Shown piece after piece: positions 8,564 to 17,361 of a stretch of DNA of 49,846 bases. Within the stretch, counting starts at the first letter, position 1; every line of letters begins with the position of its first letter. The stretch comes from JAVBLQ01 sp031553435 (lineage in GTDB: Bacteria > Bacteroidota > Bacteroidia > Bacteroidales > Azobacteroidaceae), in assembly GCA_031553435.1 (NCBI GenBank), contig JAVBLQ010000124.1, forward strand, positions 1 through 49,846, read 5' to 3'. The notes beneath the pieces are model-generated. The model had not been told where the DNA came from, did no database searches, and worked only from the letters and a program-made list of their open reading frames with translations. The position numbers and the translations under genes are program-made.

Positions 8564-10033
8564 TTACGTTATACTTAAAAACCTTTCATACGCTTCATCC
8601 CACAAAGCCGGATCCTCCGGCAGGAATATTTCCGGAGAAACAGAATTGCGGATAATTTTCCTCATCTCTTCCAATGATTTTACCACGCCCAAACCTTTAG
8701 CCTGCATCATCACATTGCCGATAGCAGTTGCTTCCGAAGGCCCGGCTACTACAGGAAGACCGATGGAATTGGCAGTAAACTGATTCAACAATTTATTTTG
8801 TGAACCGCCGCCGATTACATGTAATTTTTCTATTTTAAATGGCGCAACCTGTTGAAGACAATTCAATACGTATTTGTATTTCAATGCCAGACTGTCGAAA
8901 ATACAACGGATGTATTCGGCATGAGTCTGAGGCGCTTGTTGATTGGTTTTTTTACAATAATCAATGATCGCTTTAGTCATACTCTGCGGATTGGCAAAAT
9001 CAGGACAATCAGGATCAATCAGGAATTGAAAACCGGAAACGGAACCCGACAATTCAACTATTTCAGGATAAGTATATCTTGTTCCCTGCAATTCCCATTC
9101 TTTCCGGCATTGTTCCAACAACCACATTCCTGTGATATTTTTCAGAAAACGGGTAGTGCCTTCTACACCACCCTCATTGGTGAAATTCAATTGATAAGTT
9201 TGTTCGTTGATAATCGGATCTTTGACTTCTATTCCCATCAATGACCAAGTACCGGAACTCAGGTAGGCAAAATTCTCATTTTCTGCCGGAACTGCAGCTA
9301 TAGCAGAGCCTGTATCGTGGCCAGCTACTGCAATAACAGGGACATCATTGATATTGCATTCTTCTTTGATAGCGGAAGATAAGTTCCCAACAAGTTGACC
9401 GGGCATCACAACGGGCATCATCATTGACTGAGAAATATCGGCCACATCAAGCAATTTCTGTTCAAATTTTTTCGTCCTCGGATTCAGCATCTGGGAAGTA
9501 GATGCAATAGAATACTCACATACTTTTTTACCGGTTAGCAAATATGACAAAGCATCCGGCATAAACAGAATAGATTCAGCCGATTCCAGTGCGGATGATA
9601 ATTCTTTCCGGGCAGCATATAATTGAAACAGGCTATTGAAATTCATGATTTGAATACCTGTCAGATCGTAAACTTCTTTTTTGGAAAGTTTGGAAAAATA
9701 TTCTTCCGGAATACCGTTTGTATAAGGATCGCGGTAAGCACGCGGAAGTCCTGAAAATGAACCGTCTTTGGCAACATACACAAAATCAACGCCCCAGGTA
9801 TCTATACCGATAGAATCCGGTTGAATCCCTTCGGATACTGCTACACGCAATCCGTTCTTAAGTTCTTCAAACAAAGAATAGATATTCCAATAATATTTAT
9901 CTCCTATACGAAGGATTTTATTGGGAAAACGGGTAAGCTCTTTCAGAGTCAGTTTACCCTCTTGCAAAGTGGCAAGAATAGAGCGTCCGCTGGTTGCTCC
10001 CAGGTCGAATGCAAAAAAATAATACGTTTTCAT
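8564..10033 (-). CDS. rhaB: L-rhamnulokinase
   Basis: ATP-dependent kinase making L-rhamnulose 1-phosphate. It belongs to the FGGY carbohydrate kinase family. The start chosen is the ATG at 10033 (MKTYYFFAFDLGATSGRSIL), giving 489 residues, the E. coli RhaB length; a longer reading to 10123 adds 30 residues ahead of the conserved phosphate-binding motif and runs through the likely promoter. Other motifs are GIDTWGVDF, AVAGHDTGSAIAAVP, YLSSGTWSLMG and HVIGGGSQNKLLNQFTA. It is first in the rhaBATD operon and divergent from the AraC regulator. Confidence 0.95.
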   Translation of the reverse strand: MKTYYFFAFDLGATSGRSILATLQEGKLTLKELTRFPNKILRIGDKYYWNIYSLFEELKNGLRVAVSEGIQPDSIGIDTWGVDFVYVAKDGSFSGLPRAYRDPYTNGIPEEYFSKLSKKEVYDLTGIQIMNFNSLFQLYAARKELSSALESAESILFMPDALSYLLTGKKVCEYSIASTSQMLNPRTKKFEQKLLDVADISQSMMMPVVMPGQLVGNLSSAIKEECNINDVPVIAVAGHDTGSAIAAVPAENENFAYLSSGTWSLMGIEVKDPIINEQTYQLNFTNEGGVEGTTRFLKNITGMWLLEQCRKEWELQGTRYTYPEIVELSGSVSGFQFLIDPDCPDFANPQSMTKAIIDYCKKTNQQAPQTHAEYIRCIFDSLALKYKYVLNCLQQVAPFKIEKLHVIGGGSQNKLLNQFTANSIGLPVVAGPSEATAIGNVMMQAKGLGVVKSLEEMRKIIRNSVSPEIFLPEDPALWDEAYERFLSIT

Positions 10034-10057
10034 GGTAGAATTAAGTTTTACGTGGGA

Positions 10058-10065
10058 CAAAAATA
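10058..10065 (-). promoter_or_regulatory. Candidate -7 box of the rha operon
   Basis: The minus strand reads TATTTTTG (TAnnTTTG) about 25 bases ahead of the rhaB ATG. No TTG is found 19-21 bases further upstream. That suits a promoter that needs an activator, for which the divergent AraC protein is the obvious candidate. Confidence 0.45.
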
Positions 10066-10151
10066 ATTTTTTCCCAATACATCGTACTAATAAAAATGAT
10101 TTTAAACCTTTCAAAAATGACACAATTGATAAGTAGAGTGATACGTCTTTA

Positions 10152-10181
10152 TTGCTTTATAAATAAATTGTTATAAATTTG
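10152..10181 (+). promoter_or_regulatory. Bacteroidetes-type promoter of the AraC regulator gene
   Basis: TTG at 10152-10154, a 19-base spacer and TAAATTTG at 10174-10181 match the Bacteroidetes -33/-7 consensus exactly. Transcription would start near 10188, about 28 bases ahead of the ATG at 10216. Confidence 0.7.
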
Positions 10182-10215
10182 ATTCCTATTCCGGATAACT
10201 TTTTTTCTTGTAAAA

Positions 10216-11118
10216 ATGATACAAAAAAACGAATCTATTCCTATAAAGTACCTGTTGGAAAACGAACAGGATATTCTCTGGGGATTAACTATAAGCTCGG
10301 TCGGGTTTCAACACATTGAACCAAATGAAGTTTATCCGCCTCATAATCACCCTACAAGATACCTTTTTTCCACTGAAAAAGGACGTATTCTCGATGAATA
10401 TCAATTACTCTATATTACCCGTGGAAACGGAACTTTTACCTCAAACGGAAGTAAACAAATAACTCTGAAAGAAGGGAATATGTTTCTGCTATTTCCTGGA
10501 GAATGGCATAACTATAAGCCGCTGAAAAAGACAGGATGGGACGAATACTGGATCGGCTTCAAAGGTGTGAATATGGACAAACGTTACGAACATGGTTTTT
10601 TCAACAAACAAAAACCGGTTTTCAATGTGGGGATGAATCAGGATATTGTCCACCTTTACAAACAAGCCATCACTATCGCCCGTACCCAAAGAGCCGGATT
10701 TCAGCAAATGCTGGCCGGGATTGTCAATCATTTGCTAGGACTTGCTTATTCATTGGATAAACACCTGTCGTTCGAAGAATTAAATGTGACCAACAGTATC
10801 AATAAAGCAAAAATTATTATTCTGGAGAATTTTCATAAAAAAATAAGTCCGGAAGAAATTGCACAGCAAGTCAATATGAGCTATTCATGGTTCAGACGAA
10901 TCTTTAAGGAATACACCGGATTTGCCCCGCATCAATATATTTTGGAGTTGAAAATACAGAAAGGCAAAGAATTGTTGACCAACACCGACCTGTCTGTCAA
11001 GGAGATTGCTTACGATGTTAGTTTTGACAATCCCGATCATTTCTGTGTATGTTTTAAAAAGAATACGGGAATGACTCCGGGAAATTACCGGAATTTCACG
11101 CAAGGGAAGGATATTTAG
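10216..11118 (+). CDS. AraC-family transcriptional regulator of rhamnose genes
   Basis: A 300-residue AraC/XylS regulator. The N-terminal half is a cupin-like sugar-binding domain (EVYPPHNHPTRYLF, then EGNMFLLFPGEWHNYKP). The C-terminal 100 residues hold two helix-turn-helix motifs (ISPEEIAQQVNMSYSWFRRIFK and LSVKEIAYDVSFDNPDHFCVCF, ending in TGMTPGNYR). It is divergent from rhaB across 182 bases, the usual arrangement for a RhaR/RhaS-type activator that responds to L-rhamnose. Binding to rhamnose and to the shared intergenic region is inferred from position, not seen. Confidence 0.88.
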   Translation: MIQKNESIPIKYLLENEQDILWGLTISSVGFQHIEPNEVYPPHNHPTRYLFSTEKGRILDEYQLLYITRGNGTFTSNGSKQITLKEGNMFLLFPGEWHNYKPLKKTGWDEYWIGFKGVNMDKRYEHGFFNKQKPVFNVGMNQDIVHLYKQAITIARTQRAGFQQMLAGIVNHLLGLAYSLDKHLSFEELNVTNSINKAKIIILENFHKKISPEEIAQQVNMSYSWFRRIFKEYTGFAPHQYILELKIQKGKELLTNTDLSVKEIAYDVSFDNPDHFCVCFKKNTGMTPGNYRNFTQGKDI

Positions 11119-11473
11119 CGGGTTGAGTTTGCAAAATGAAATTCTTAAACACGGAGTAAAAGGAGTTTATTTTCACAAAGTTTTATATTATCTCTGTGAT
11201 AAATACTCCGTGAGACTCTATGTTTAAAACATTCAATTAGTTCACACCATAAACCTTTATTTACTTCTTAGTGTTCTAACCTTTATTAATTACAGTGAAG
11301 GTGAAGGTCGCTTCGCTCCCTTGTGAGCTCGCTACGCTCGTAGTGAAGAGGTGACAATGTGACAAACGTCACTTCTTCCCGAGGAATGAAATCCCCTTCT
11401 GGAAAAAATCAAGCTCGGGTGTTCTACTCCTTTGCGTGAGGTTTACCTCCAGAAACTTTCTTCTGATCTTGGT
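11119..11473. repeat. Intergenic region with word-type hairpin repeats
   Basis: No gene is seen here. A hairpin with perfect 9-bp outer arms cacggagta (11150-11158) and tactccgtg (11204-11212) follows the araC-type gene and may terminate it. Positions about 11296-11372 hold a second dense repeat made of GTGA/TCAC and tcgct/gctcg words, ending gtgacaatgtgacaaacgtcac. A similar element occurs at 20217-20305. Confidence 0.55.
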
Positions 11474-11854
11474 ATGACAGAAAATAATTATTCTGCATAC
11501 GTTAATATAGGGGATGGAATTGCAGTTGCTACCGGAAAAACATTTGAAGAACTTAAAAAACAAATGGATGAAGCAGTTGAATTTCATCTTGAAGGAATGC
11601 GTGAAGATGGTGATGAAATACCAGAAGTTCTTAATTCAGGATATGAATTAGTATATCATTTTGATCCTGAAAGTTTATTAAGGCATTATAGTGGAATATT
11701 TACAAATGCAGCACTGCAAAGGCTTACAGGAATAAATCAAAGGCAAATACAGCGTTATGCATCTGGTATAAGTAAACCAAGAGAATCACAAGCAAAGAAA
11801 ATTGAATCAGCTTTGCACAATTTAGGAAAAGAATTATTGGCTGTAGAACTATAA
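11474..11854 (+). CDS. HicB-like antitoxin with C-terminal HTH (orphan)
   Basis: The 126-residue product (ATG at 11474; a TTG at 11432 gives 140) starts with a HicB fold (NNYSAYVNIGDGIAVATGKTF, then EAVEFHLEGMREDGDEIPE) and ends with a helix-turn-helix-like segment (ALQRLTGINQRQIQRYASGISKPRESQAKKIESAL). HicB proteins neutralise the HicA ribonuclease and repress their own operon. No hicA-like short gene with its GSHH-type motif is found on either side, so this is an orphan or its partner has been lost. The neighbouring sequence is relic-like, which supports decay. Confidence 0.75.
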   Translation: MTENNYSAYVNIGDGIAVATGKTFEELKKQMDEAVEFHLEGMREDGDEIPEVLNSGYELVYHFDPESLLRHYSGIFTNAALQRLTGINQRQIQRYASGISKPRESQAKKIESALHNLGKELLAVEL

Positions 11855-11892
11855 GAAAAGTTGATTCAAATTTGTTATTAAATCTTTCATAT

Positions 11893-12297
11893 TTATAATT
11901 TTTCAATACTATGCAAAGAATCTACTTGTCTGCATACTCCCATAAAAAAACCGTTCAATTCTTTTTTTGATTTTCTCAGCCATTTACTAAGTTTTTCATG
12001 TGATATGTTGTTTAATTTTGCTGCTTTTGAAATACTTTTGTAAGTGGCAATGTAATTACCCTTAAGATCGAATTGATTTACAGCTTTTGCGGGTCTTGAT
12101 AACGATAATGGGGTGCAACAGGCTACAATATCCGAGTGTAATTTGGCCTTTGATGTTCCATATGTCCAGATATACCCTCCTGCCAATTTTGTTCGCCCTT
12201 TCAATGCAGCTTGAATACACGAACGGTGAATACCTGTTATCTCCTCTGCTTCTGCTTGACTGTCGTAAGATTTAATAAATACGCCCTTTTTATTATA
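11893..12297 (-). pseudogene. 5'-truncated NUMOD-repeat (homing-endonuclease-type) relic
   Basis: The open frame, read from 12297 to the stop at 11893, carries two copies of a NUMOD1-like module: (i) KSYDSQAEAEEITGIHRSCI followed by LKGRTKLAGGYIWTYG, (ii) NQFDLKGNYIATYKSISKAA followed by LSKWLRKSKKELNGFFMG. These modules form the DNA-recognition tail of HNH and GIY-YIG mobile endonucleases. The frame is closed by a TAA at 12300-12298 with no ATG after it, only a TTG at 12204, and no nuclease domain is present. I read it as the C-terminal remainder of a decayed mobile endonuclease. Confidence 0.6.
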
Positions 12298-12371
12298 TTA
12301 TGATATTGGTTTTATAACACAATCTAAACTTCAGAAAATCATATTTTCAGATCATAAAGCATAAAATTTAT

Positions 12372-12402
12372 TTTGCATACCAAAAACTTGTATATACTTT
12401 TG
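12372..12402 (+). promoter_or_regulatory. Bacteroidetes-type promoter of the creatininase-GH9 operon
   Basis: TTTG at 12372-12375, a 19-base spacer and TACTTTTG at 12395-12402 match the consensus fully. A transcript would begin near 12409, which excludes nothing upstream of the ATG at 12478. The flank atacttttgtag.aataa recurs at the GH115 promoter (32104). Confidence 0.7.
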
Positions 12403-12477
12403 TAGAATAATGTAAGATGTATTACAACTTTCATACATTATTATGATATAATATTGTGGCATTGGATTGTAAAAATT

Positions 12478-13245
12478 ATGGGAAAGAATATGATCTCTGA
12501 TTTGAATAAAGCTACATATGGCGAAGTAAAAAAACATAAATATCAATTTGCAGTTTTGCCCTGGGGTGCTATCGAACCTCATAATTATCATTTACCTTAT
12601 CTGACTGATTGCTATCTGTCATATAGCATTGCTATAGATGCAGTGAATAAAGCATTATCAAAATATGGCATTATGGGAATGGTTTTGCCTTCTGTTCCTT
12701 TTGGCTCCCAAAACCCGGGACAAAGAGAATTACCTTTCTGCATTCATACCCGTTACGAAACACAAAAGAATATACTGACAGATGTTGTAGAATCATTGGA
12801 TTATCAGGGAATATATGTATTGGTCATTATTAACGGACATGGAGGGAATAGTTTCAAGAATATGATCCGTGATCTGGCTATAGATTATTCGAATGTATTA
12901 ATTGCTTGCTGCGATTGGTTCACAGTTGAGCCTCAATCCGGTTATTTTGAGAACAAAGATGATCATGCGGGAGAAATGGAAACTTCTGTTATGATGCATT
13001 ATTATCCCGGATTGGTTGATTTGCTACAAGCCGGAAAAGGGGATGGTAAGCCGTTTAATGTAGATTCTTTGAACAACAAGATAGCTTGGATTCCCCGTAA
13101 TTGGGGAAAAGTCTCATCAGATACGGGGATCGGAAATCCTGAAAAATCTTCTGCTGAAAAAGGGAAGATATTTGCTGAGGTGGTTACAGATAAGATTGCT
13201 TTGCTTTTTAATGATTTGGTTAATGGGAAAATATATTTAGAATAA
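12478..13245 (+). CDS. Creatininase-family amidohydrolase
   Basis: A 255-residue metal-dependent hydrolase of the creatininase/FAPy deformylase family. Family motifs are clear: LPWGAIEPHNYHLPYLTD (metal ligands E, H and D), VLPSVPFGSQN, IINGHGGNS and DDHAGEMETSVMM. The start chosen is ATG 12478, or ATG 12490; the longer frame to 12454 starts with TTG. The family acts on cyclic amides, formamides and N-acyl bonds; the substrate here cannot be named. It is ten bases from a GH9-deacetylase fusion gene, so a role in handling an N-substituted sugar or a linked metabolite is plausible but inferred. Confidence 0.85.
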   Translation: MGKNMISDLNKATYGEVKKHKYQFAVLPWGAIEPHNYHLPYLTDCYLSYSIAIDAVNKALSKYGIMGMVLPSVPFGSQNPGQRELPFCIHTRYETQKNILTDVVESLDYQGIYVLVIINGHGGNSFKNMIRDLAIDYSNVLIACCDWFTVEPQSGYFENKDDHAGEMETSVMMHYYPGLVDLLQAGKGDGKPFNVDSLNNKIAWIPRNWGKVSSDTGIGNPEKSSAEKGKIFAEVVTDKIALLFNDLVNGKIYLE

Positions 13246-13255
13246 CATAATCAAG

Positions 13256-15745
13256 ATGAAAAAACGAATTCTACTCATTTGTTTCTTTATCTTTGGATGT
13301 ATTTCAATAATGCATGCTCAGGATAATTCATGGATCCGGGTCAATCAACTGGGATATTTACCACAAAGTATCAAAGTGGCTGTTTTTTTGTCTAAACAAG
13401 AGACAGCGAATCCTGGATTTGTAGTGAAAAACGCTAAAACTGAACAGATTGTTTTCGAAGGAAAAGGTATTCCTGCCAATGCTGAGAGATGGGGAATGAA
13501 GCAGACTCTACGTTTGGATTTGTCGCCTTTAACGACAGAAGGCGGCTATTATGTCGAATGTAATGGCGCTCGCTCTCCTTATTTCAGAATTAGTCCGGAT
13601 GTATATTCAGGTTCAGCCGATTATTTCCTGCAATATATGCGTCAGCAACGTTGCGGGTATAATCCTTATCTGGATGCCGAATGTCATCAGCACGACGGAT
13701 TTATTGTTGATCATCCTACCCGTACAGGGGAAAGTATTGATGTCAGAGGTGGCTGGCACGATGCTTCCGATTATCTGCAATACTTAACAACTTCGGCTAA
13801 TGCTACTTTTCAAATGTTGTTTGCCTGGCAACAAAATCCGGATAAGAGTATCTTCAAAGACGAGTACGATGCTTCCGGTAAAAAAGGAAAAAATGCTGTT
13901 CCCGATATTCTCGATGAAGCTCATTGGGGGCTCGAATGGATGATGCGGATGAACCCGGATTCCGCACAGATGTATAATCAGATTGCCGATGATCGCGATC
14001 ATGCCAGTATGCGCTTGCCTAATCTGGACAGTGTAGATTACGGTTGGGGAAAAGGAGCCGGCCGCCCTGTTTATTTCATCACAGGTAAGCCTCAGGGTTT
14101 ACGCCAGCATAAAAACCGGAGTACAGGGGTTTCTTCTTCTGCTGCCAAATTTGCTTCTGCTTTTACTTTAGGGACGGAAATATTCAAAGGTTCCGATCCT
14201 ACATTTGCAGCTAAAATAAAGAAAAAAGCAATACTTGCTTATCGTTTTGCTGAGGCCGTTCCGGGAAATAACCAAACTGCCTGTGTTGTTTCTCCTTATT
14301 TTTATGAAGAAGATAATTGGGTGGATGATATGGAATTGGCAGCTTCCGTACAATATTCCCTCCATCCGGATGACTATTGGAAAAAACAGGCGGATTACTG
14401 GGGGCAACTGGAAGAAGTAACTCCCTGGATGGAACTGGGCAGAGCCCGGCATTATCAATTTTATCCGTTTGTTAACTTGGGACACTACTATCTTTCTCAA
14501 TCGAAAGACCAGGCTATTCGTGAGAAATATACCGGATTTATGAAAAAAGGGTTGGATTGTTTGCTCAAAAGAGCTAAAGAACAAGATGATCCATTTCTTA
14601 ATGGCATCCCTTTTATTTGGTGTTCAAATAATCTGGTGGTTGCAACTATCACTCAAGCCCGGTTATATCACGAAATTTCAGGAGATGAGCATTTTCTGGA
14701 AATGGAAGCTGCTTTACGTGATTGGTTGCTTGGATGTAATCCTTGGGGAACTTCCATGATTTGCGGTTTCCCGGAAGGAAGCGATTCGCCCACCCGCCCG
14801 CATTCTGCTTATGTTGAGGTGATTCACGATTTGACTTACGGAGGTTTAGTGGATGGCCCGATTTACAAATCCATTTATGAAAGTTTAAGAGGTATCCATT
14901 TAAAATATGAAGATCCATACGCAGAATTTCAGAATGGAGCAGCCGTTTATCATGATGATCCCGGCGATTATTCTTCTAACGAACCGACAATGGATGGAAC
15001 GGCCAGTCTCAGTTTCTATTTTTCAAGCATGGAAAAAATGGCTCAGTTGCAAAGAAATAGCAAAGATGTAAAAGATAACTATGGAGCTATTATCCGCAAA
15101 AATACCGGATCTAAAGCGATACATCTTATTTTTTCTGCAGACGAAGCCTTTGAAGGAGCAACTTCGATCCTGGAAACTTTGGAAAAGAATCAGATTAAAG
15201 CATCTTTTTTTCTTACAGGTAACTGTTTGAGAAAAAAAGAATTTGAAAGTACTATTAGGAAAATCATTAAGCAAGGGCATTATGTCGGAGCTCATTCGGA
15301 TAAACATTTGTTATATGCTTCCTGGGAAAACCGGCGAAAGTCATTAGTTAGTCCCGATAGTCTGATTAATGATTTTCGCTTGAATATGAAAGAGTTGTCC
15401 AGGTTTGGCATTGATCCTTCCCAGGTCGGTTATTATCTTCCTCCATATGAATATTACAACAGGGAAAGTGTTAATCTGATTGAAGCACAAGGACAATCGG
15501 TGATTAATTTCACACCGGGCATTAATATGTCTGCCGACTATACGACACCCGATATGAAAAACTATCAGACTTCACAACAATTGATCAATAAACTCTATAT
15601 CTTTGATAAAGAAAAAGGACTGGACGGAGCAATCATATTGATTCATCCGGGAACAGTTGCCGAAAGAACCGATAAGCTTTATCTCCGTTTGGATGAGGTA
15701 ATAAGATATTTGAAGGAGAGAGGATATGGTTTTGAGAAGTTATAA
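13256..15745 (+). CDS. GH9 glycoside hydrolase fused to a polysaccharide-deacetylase (NodB) domain
   Basis: An 829-residue secreted protein. A signal peptide (1-22, ending MHAQ) is followed by a cellulase N-terminal Ig-like domain (WIRVNQLGYLPQSIKVAVF), a GH9 (alpha/alpha)6 catalytic domain (about 120-590) and a C-terminal NodB/CE4-like domain (about 615-829). In GH9 the catalytic aspartates lie in GGWHDASDYLQY (about 164-175) and the acid glutamate in SSNEPTMDGTASLSFY (about residue 574). In the NodB part the HSxxH metal motif (GAHSDKH) and the LIHPG motif are kept, but the usual TFDDG is FSADEA, so one acidic residue is lost and deacetylase activity is doubtful. GH9 enzymes cut beta-1,4-glucans or glucosamine-type chains. 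Its neighbours are a creatininase and a symporter. Confidence 0.88.
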   Translation: MKKRILLICFFIFGCISIMHAQDNSWIRVNQLGYLPQSIKVAVFLSKQETANPGFVVKNAKTEQIVFEGKGIPANAERWGMKQTLRLDLSPLTTEGGYYVECNGARSPYFRISPDVYSGSADYFLQYMRQQRCGYNPYLDAECHQHDGFIVDHPTRTGESIDVRGGWHDASDYLQYLTTSANATFQMLFAWQQNPDKSIFKDEYDASGKKGKNAVPDILDEAHWGLEWMMRMNPDSAQMYNQIADDRDHASMRLPNLDSVDYGWGKGAGRPVYFITGKPQGLRQHKNRSTGVSSSAAKFASAFTLGTEIFKGSDPTFAAKIKKKAILAYRFAEAVPGNNQTACVVSPYFYEEDNWVDDMELAASVQYSLHPDDYWKKQADYWGQLEEVTPWMELGRARHYQFYPFVNLGHYYLSQSKDQAIREKYTGFMKKGLDCLLKRAKEQDDPFLNGIPFIWCSNNLVVATITQARLYHEISGDEHFLEMEAALRDWLLGCNPWGTSMICGFPEGSDSPTRPHSAYVEVIHDLTYGGLVDGPIYKSIYESLRGIHLKYEDPYAEFQNGAAVYHDDPGDYSSNEPTMDGTASLSFYFSSMEKMAQLQRNSKDVKDNYGAIIRKNTGSKAIHLIFSADEAFEGATSILETLEKNQIKASFFLTGNCLRKKEFESTIRKIIKQGHYVGAHSDKHLLYASWENRRKSLVSPDSLINDFRLNMKELSRFGIDPSQVGYYLPPYEYYNRESVNLIEAQGQSVINFTPGINMSADYTTPDMKNYQTSQQLINKLYIFDKEKGLDGAIILIHPGTVAERTDKLYLRLDEVIRYLKERGYGFEKL

Positions 15746-15746
15746 A

Positions 15747-15763
15747 TCCGGTGCACCGTGCAC
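15747..15763. repeat. Small GTGCACC palindrome
   Basis: ggtgca-ccg-tgcacc lies between the GH9 fusion gene and the symporter gene. It uses the same GTGCACC/GTGTACC words as the larger hairpin at 17241-17333. Confidence 0.45.
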
Positions 15764-15778
15764 CCAATAATAAAGATT

Positions 15779-17236
15779 ATGACCCCAATTCTCGTTCTGT
15801 CAACAATTGCTGCTTATTTCCTGGTATTATTCATCATTTCTTATATCACAGGAAGAAAGGCTGATAACCAGGGATTTTTTATAGGAAACAGGAAATCACC
15901 CTGGTACGTTGTTGCTTTTGCAATGATCGGTTCCAGTATTTCCGGAGTAACTTTTGTGTCTGTCCCCGGTTGGGTCAGTACTACCAATTTCTCCTATTTA
16001 CAAATGGTATTGGGGTTTGTTGTGGGGCAGATCATTATTGCTTATGTCCTGATACCGCTCTTTTACCGGATGAATCTGATTTCGATTTACGAATATCTGC
16101 AAAACCGTTTCGGAATTTTATCTTATCGTACGGGAGCCTGGTTTTTCTTTATATCCAAAATGTTAGGCGCTTCGGTCAGGTTGTTCCTGGTGTGTGTGGT
16201 ATTGCAATTGTTGGTTTTTGAACCTTTGCATCTTCCGTTTATCCTTAATGTTGTTTTTACAGTGGGATTAGTTTGGCTTTATACTGTCAATGGGGGAGTA
16301 AAAACATTGATCTGGACGGATTCATTGAAAACGTTTTGTCTGATATTTTCCGTTATTCTGTGTATTTATTATATAGCTTCCGATCTGAATCTGGGGTTCG
16401 AAGGAATGATTCAATCAATCTATCATCATGACTATTCAAAAATGTTTTTCTTTGACGATATCAATGACAAACGATACTTCTTTAAACAATTCCTGGCAGG
16501 TATTTTCACTGTCATTGCAACCACAGGGTTGGATCAGGATATGATGCAACGGAATTTGAGCTGCAAAAATTACAAAGATTCCCAGAAGAATATGATAACC
16601 AGTGGTATCTCCCAGTTTTTTGTGATTGCTATGTTCTTGATGTTGGGTGTTTTGTTATACATCTTTGCATCAACGAAAGCTATAACTGTTCCACAAAAAA
16701 CCGATGAACTGTTCCCGATGATTGCCACACAAGGTTATTTTCCTGTAATCATAGGAATCTTGTTTATTATAGGATTGGTTGCTGCTGCATATTCTGCTGC
16801 CGGTTCTGCTTTGACGGCATTGACCACTTCGTTCACTGTTGATATACTGGAAGCAACGAAAAAAAACAAAACAGAATCAGAGACACTCAAAATACGTAAG
16901 CTGGTACATGTAGGCATGGCTTGTGTGATGGGGATCGTTATTTTTATATTTAATGTGTTGAATAATACAAGCGTCATCGATGCGGTTTATATATTAGCAA
17001 GTTATACCTATGGCCCTATCCTTGGATTATTTGCATTCGGAATATTTACTAAAAAGCAGGTAAGGGATAAATATATTCCTTTGGTTGCAATATTATCTCC
17101 TTGCTTATGTTATATATTGCAAAAGAACTCACAGGCATGGTTCAACGGATACTCTTTTAGTTATGAGCTTTTGATTTTCAATGCTTTGTTTACATTTATC
17201 GGTTTATTTTTATTAAGCGTTAAACGTTCTGTTTAA
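15779..17236 (+). CDS. Sodium/solute symporter (SSS family)
   Basis: An inner-membrane transporter of the SSS/SGLT family, 485 residues from the ATG at 15779; the longer frame to 15758 uses GTG inside a palindrome. About thirteen hydrophobic helices are visible. Family signatures include SWYVVAFAMIGSSISGVTFVSVPG near the N-terminus (here KSPWYVV...), the LNVVFTVGLVWLYTVNGGVKTL stretch and VAAAYSAAGSALTALTTSFTVDI, where the small residues coordinate sodium. It is 33 bases after the GH9 fusion gene, so it may import the product released by that enzyme. The substrate cannot be read from the sequence. Confidence 0.88.
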   Translation: MTPILVLSTIAAYFLVLFIISYITGRKADNQGFFIGNRKSPWYVVAFAMIGSSISGVTFVSVPGWVSTTNFSYLQMVLGFVVGQIIIAYVLIPLFYRMNLISIYEYLQNRFGILSYRTGAWFFFISKMLGASVRLFLVCVVLQLLVFEPLHLPFILNVVFTVGLVWLYTVNGGVKTLIWTDSLKTFCLIFSVILCIYYIASDLNLGFEGMIQSIYHHDYSKMFFFDDINDKRYFFKQFLAGIFTVIATTGLDQDMMQRNLSCKNYKDSQKNMITSGISQFFVIAMFLMLGVLLYIFASTKAITVPQKTDELFPMIATQGYFPVIIGILFIIGLVAAAYSAAGSALTALTTSFTVDILEATKKNKTESETLKIRKLVHVGMACVMGIVIFIFNVLNNTSVIDAVYILASYTYGPILGLFAFGIFTKKQVRDKYIPLVAILSPCLCYILQKNSQAWFNGYSFSYELLIFNALFTFIGLFLLSVKRSV

Positions 17237-17240
17237 TATT

Positions 17241-17360
17241 TGGTGTACCATGCAGGGTACGTGGTGCACAGAAAACATCATAATTGGTAAGATTTTAATT
17301 TTGTACACCGTGTACCCTGCACCGTGTACCCAAATATAATTCACAAATATAATTCACAAA
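17241..17360. repeat. Imperfect hairpin of GTGTACC words plus short tandem repeat
   Basis: The segment around 17241-17269 (ggtgtaccatgcagggtacg..) is imperfectly complementary to that around 17303-17333 (tgtacaccgtgtaccctgca..). A 13-base unit (aaatataattcac) is then repeated about 2.5 times up to the ATG at 17362. The hairpin may attenuate or terminate transcription between the symporter and dehydrogenase genes. Confidence 0.5.
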
Positions 17361-17361
17361 T

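Noticed and set aside
8852..9244. 130-residue plus-strand ORF antisense to rhaB
   Set aside because: Antisense shadow of a well-supported kinase; low-complexity composition, no start signal.
14168..14584. 138-residue minus-strand ORF in the GH9 gene
   Set aside because: Antisense to the GH9 catalytic domain; no domain or promoter.
17329..17360. Short tandem repeat considered as CRISPR
   Set aside because: Only about 2.5 copies of a 13-base AT-rich unit without spacers, and no cas genes in the window.
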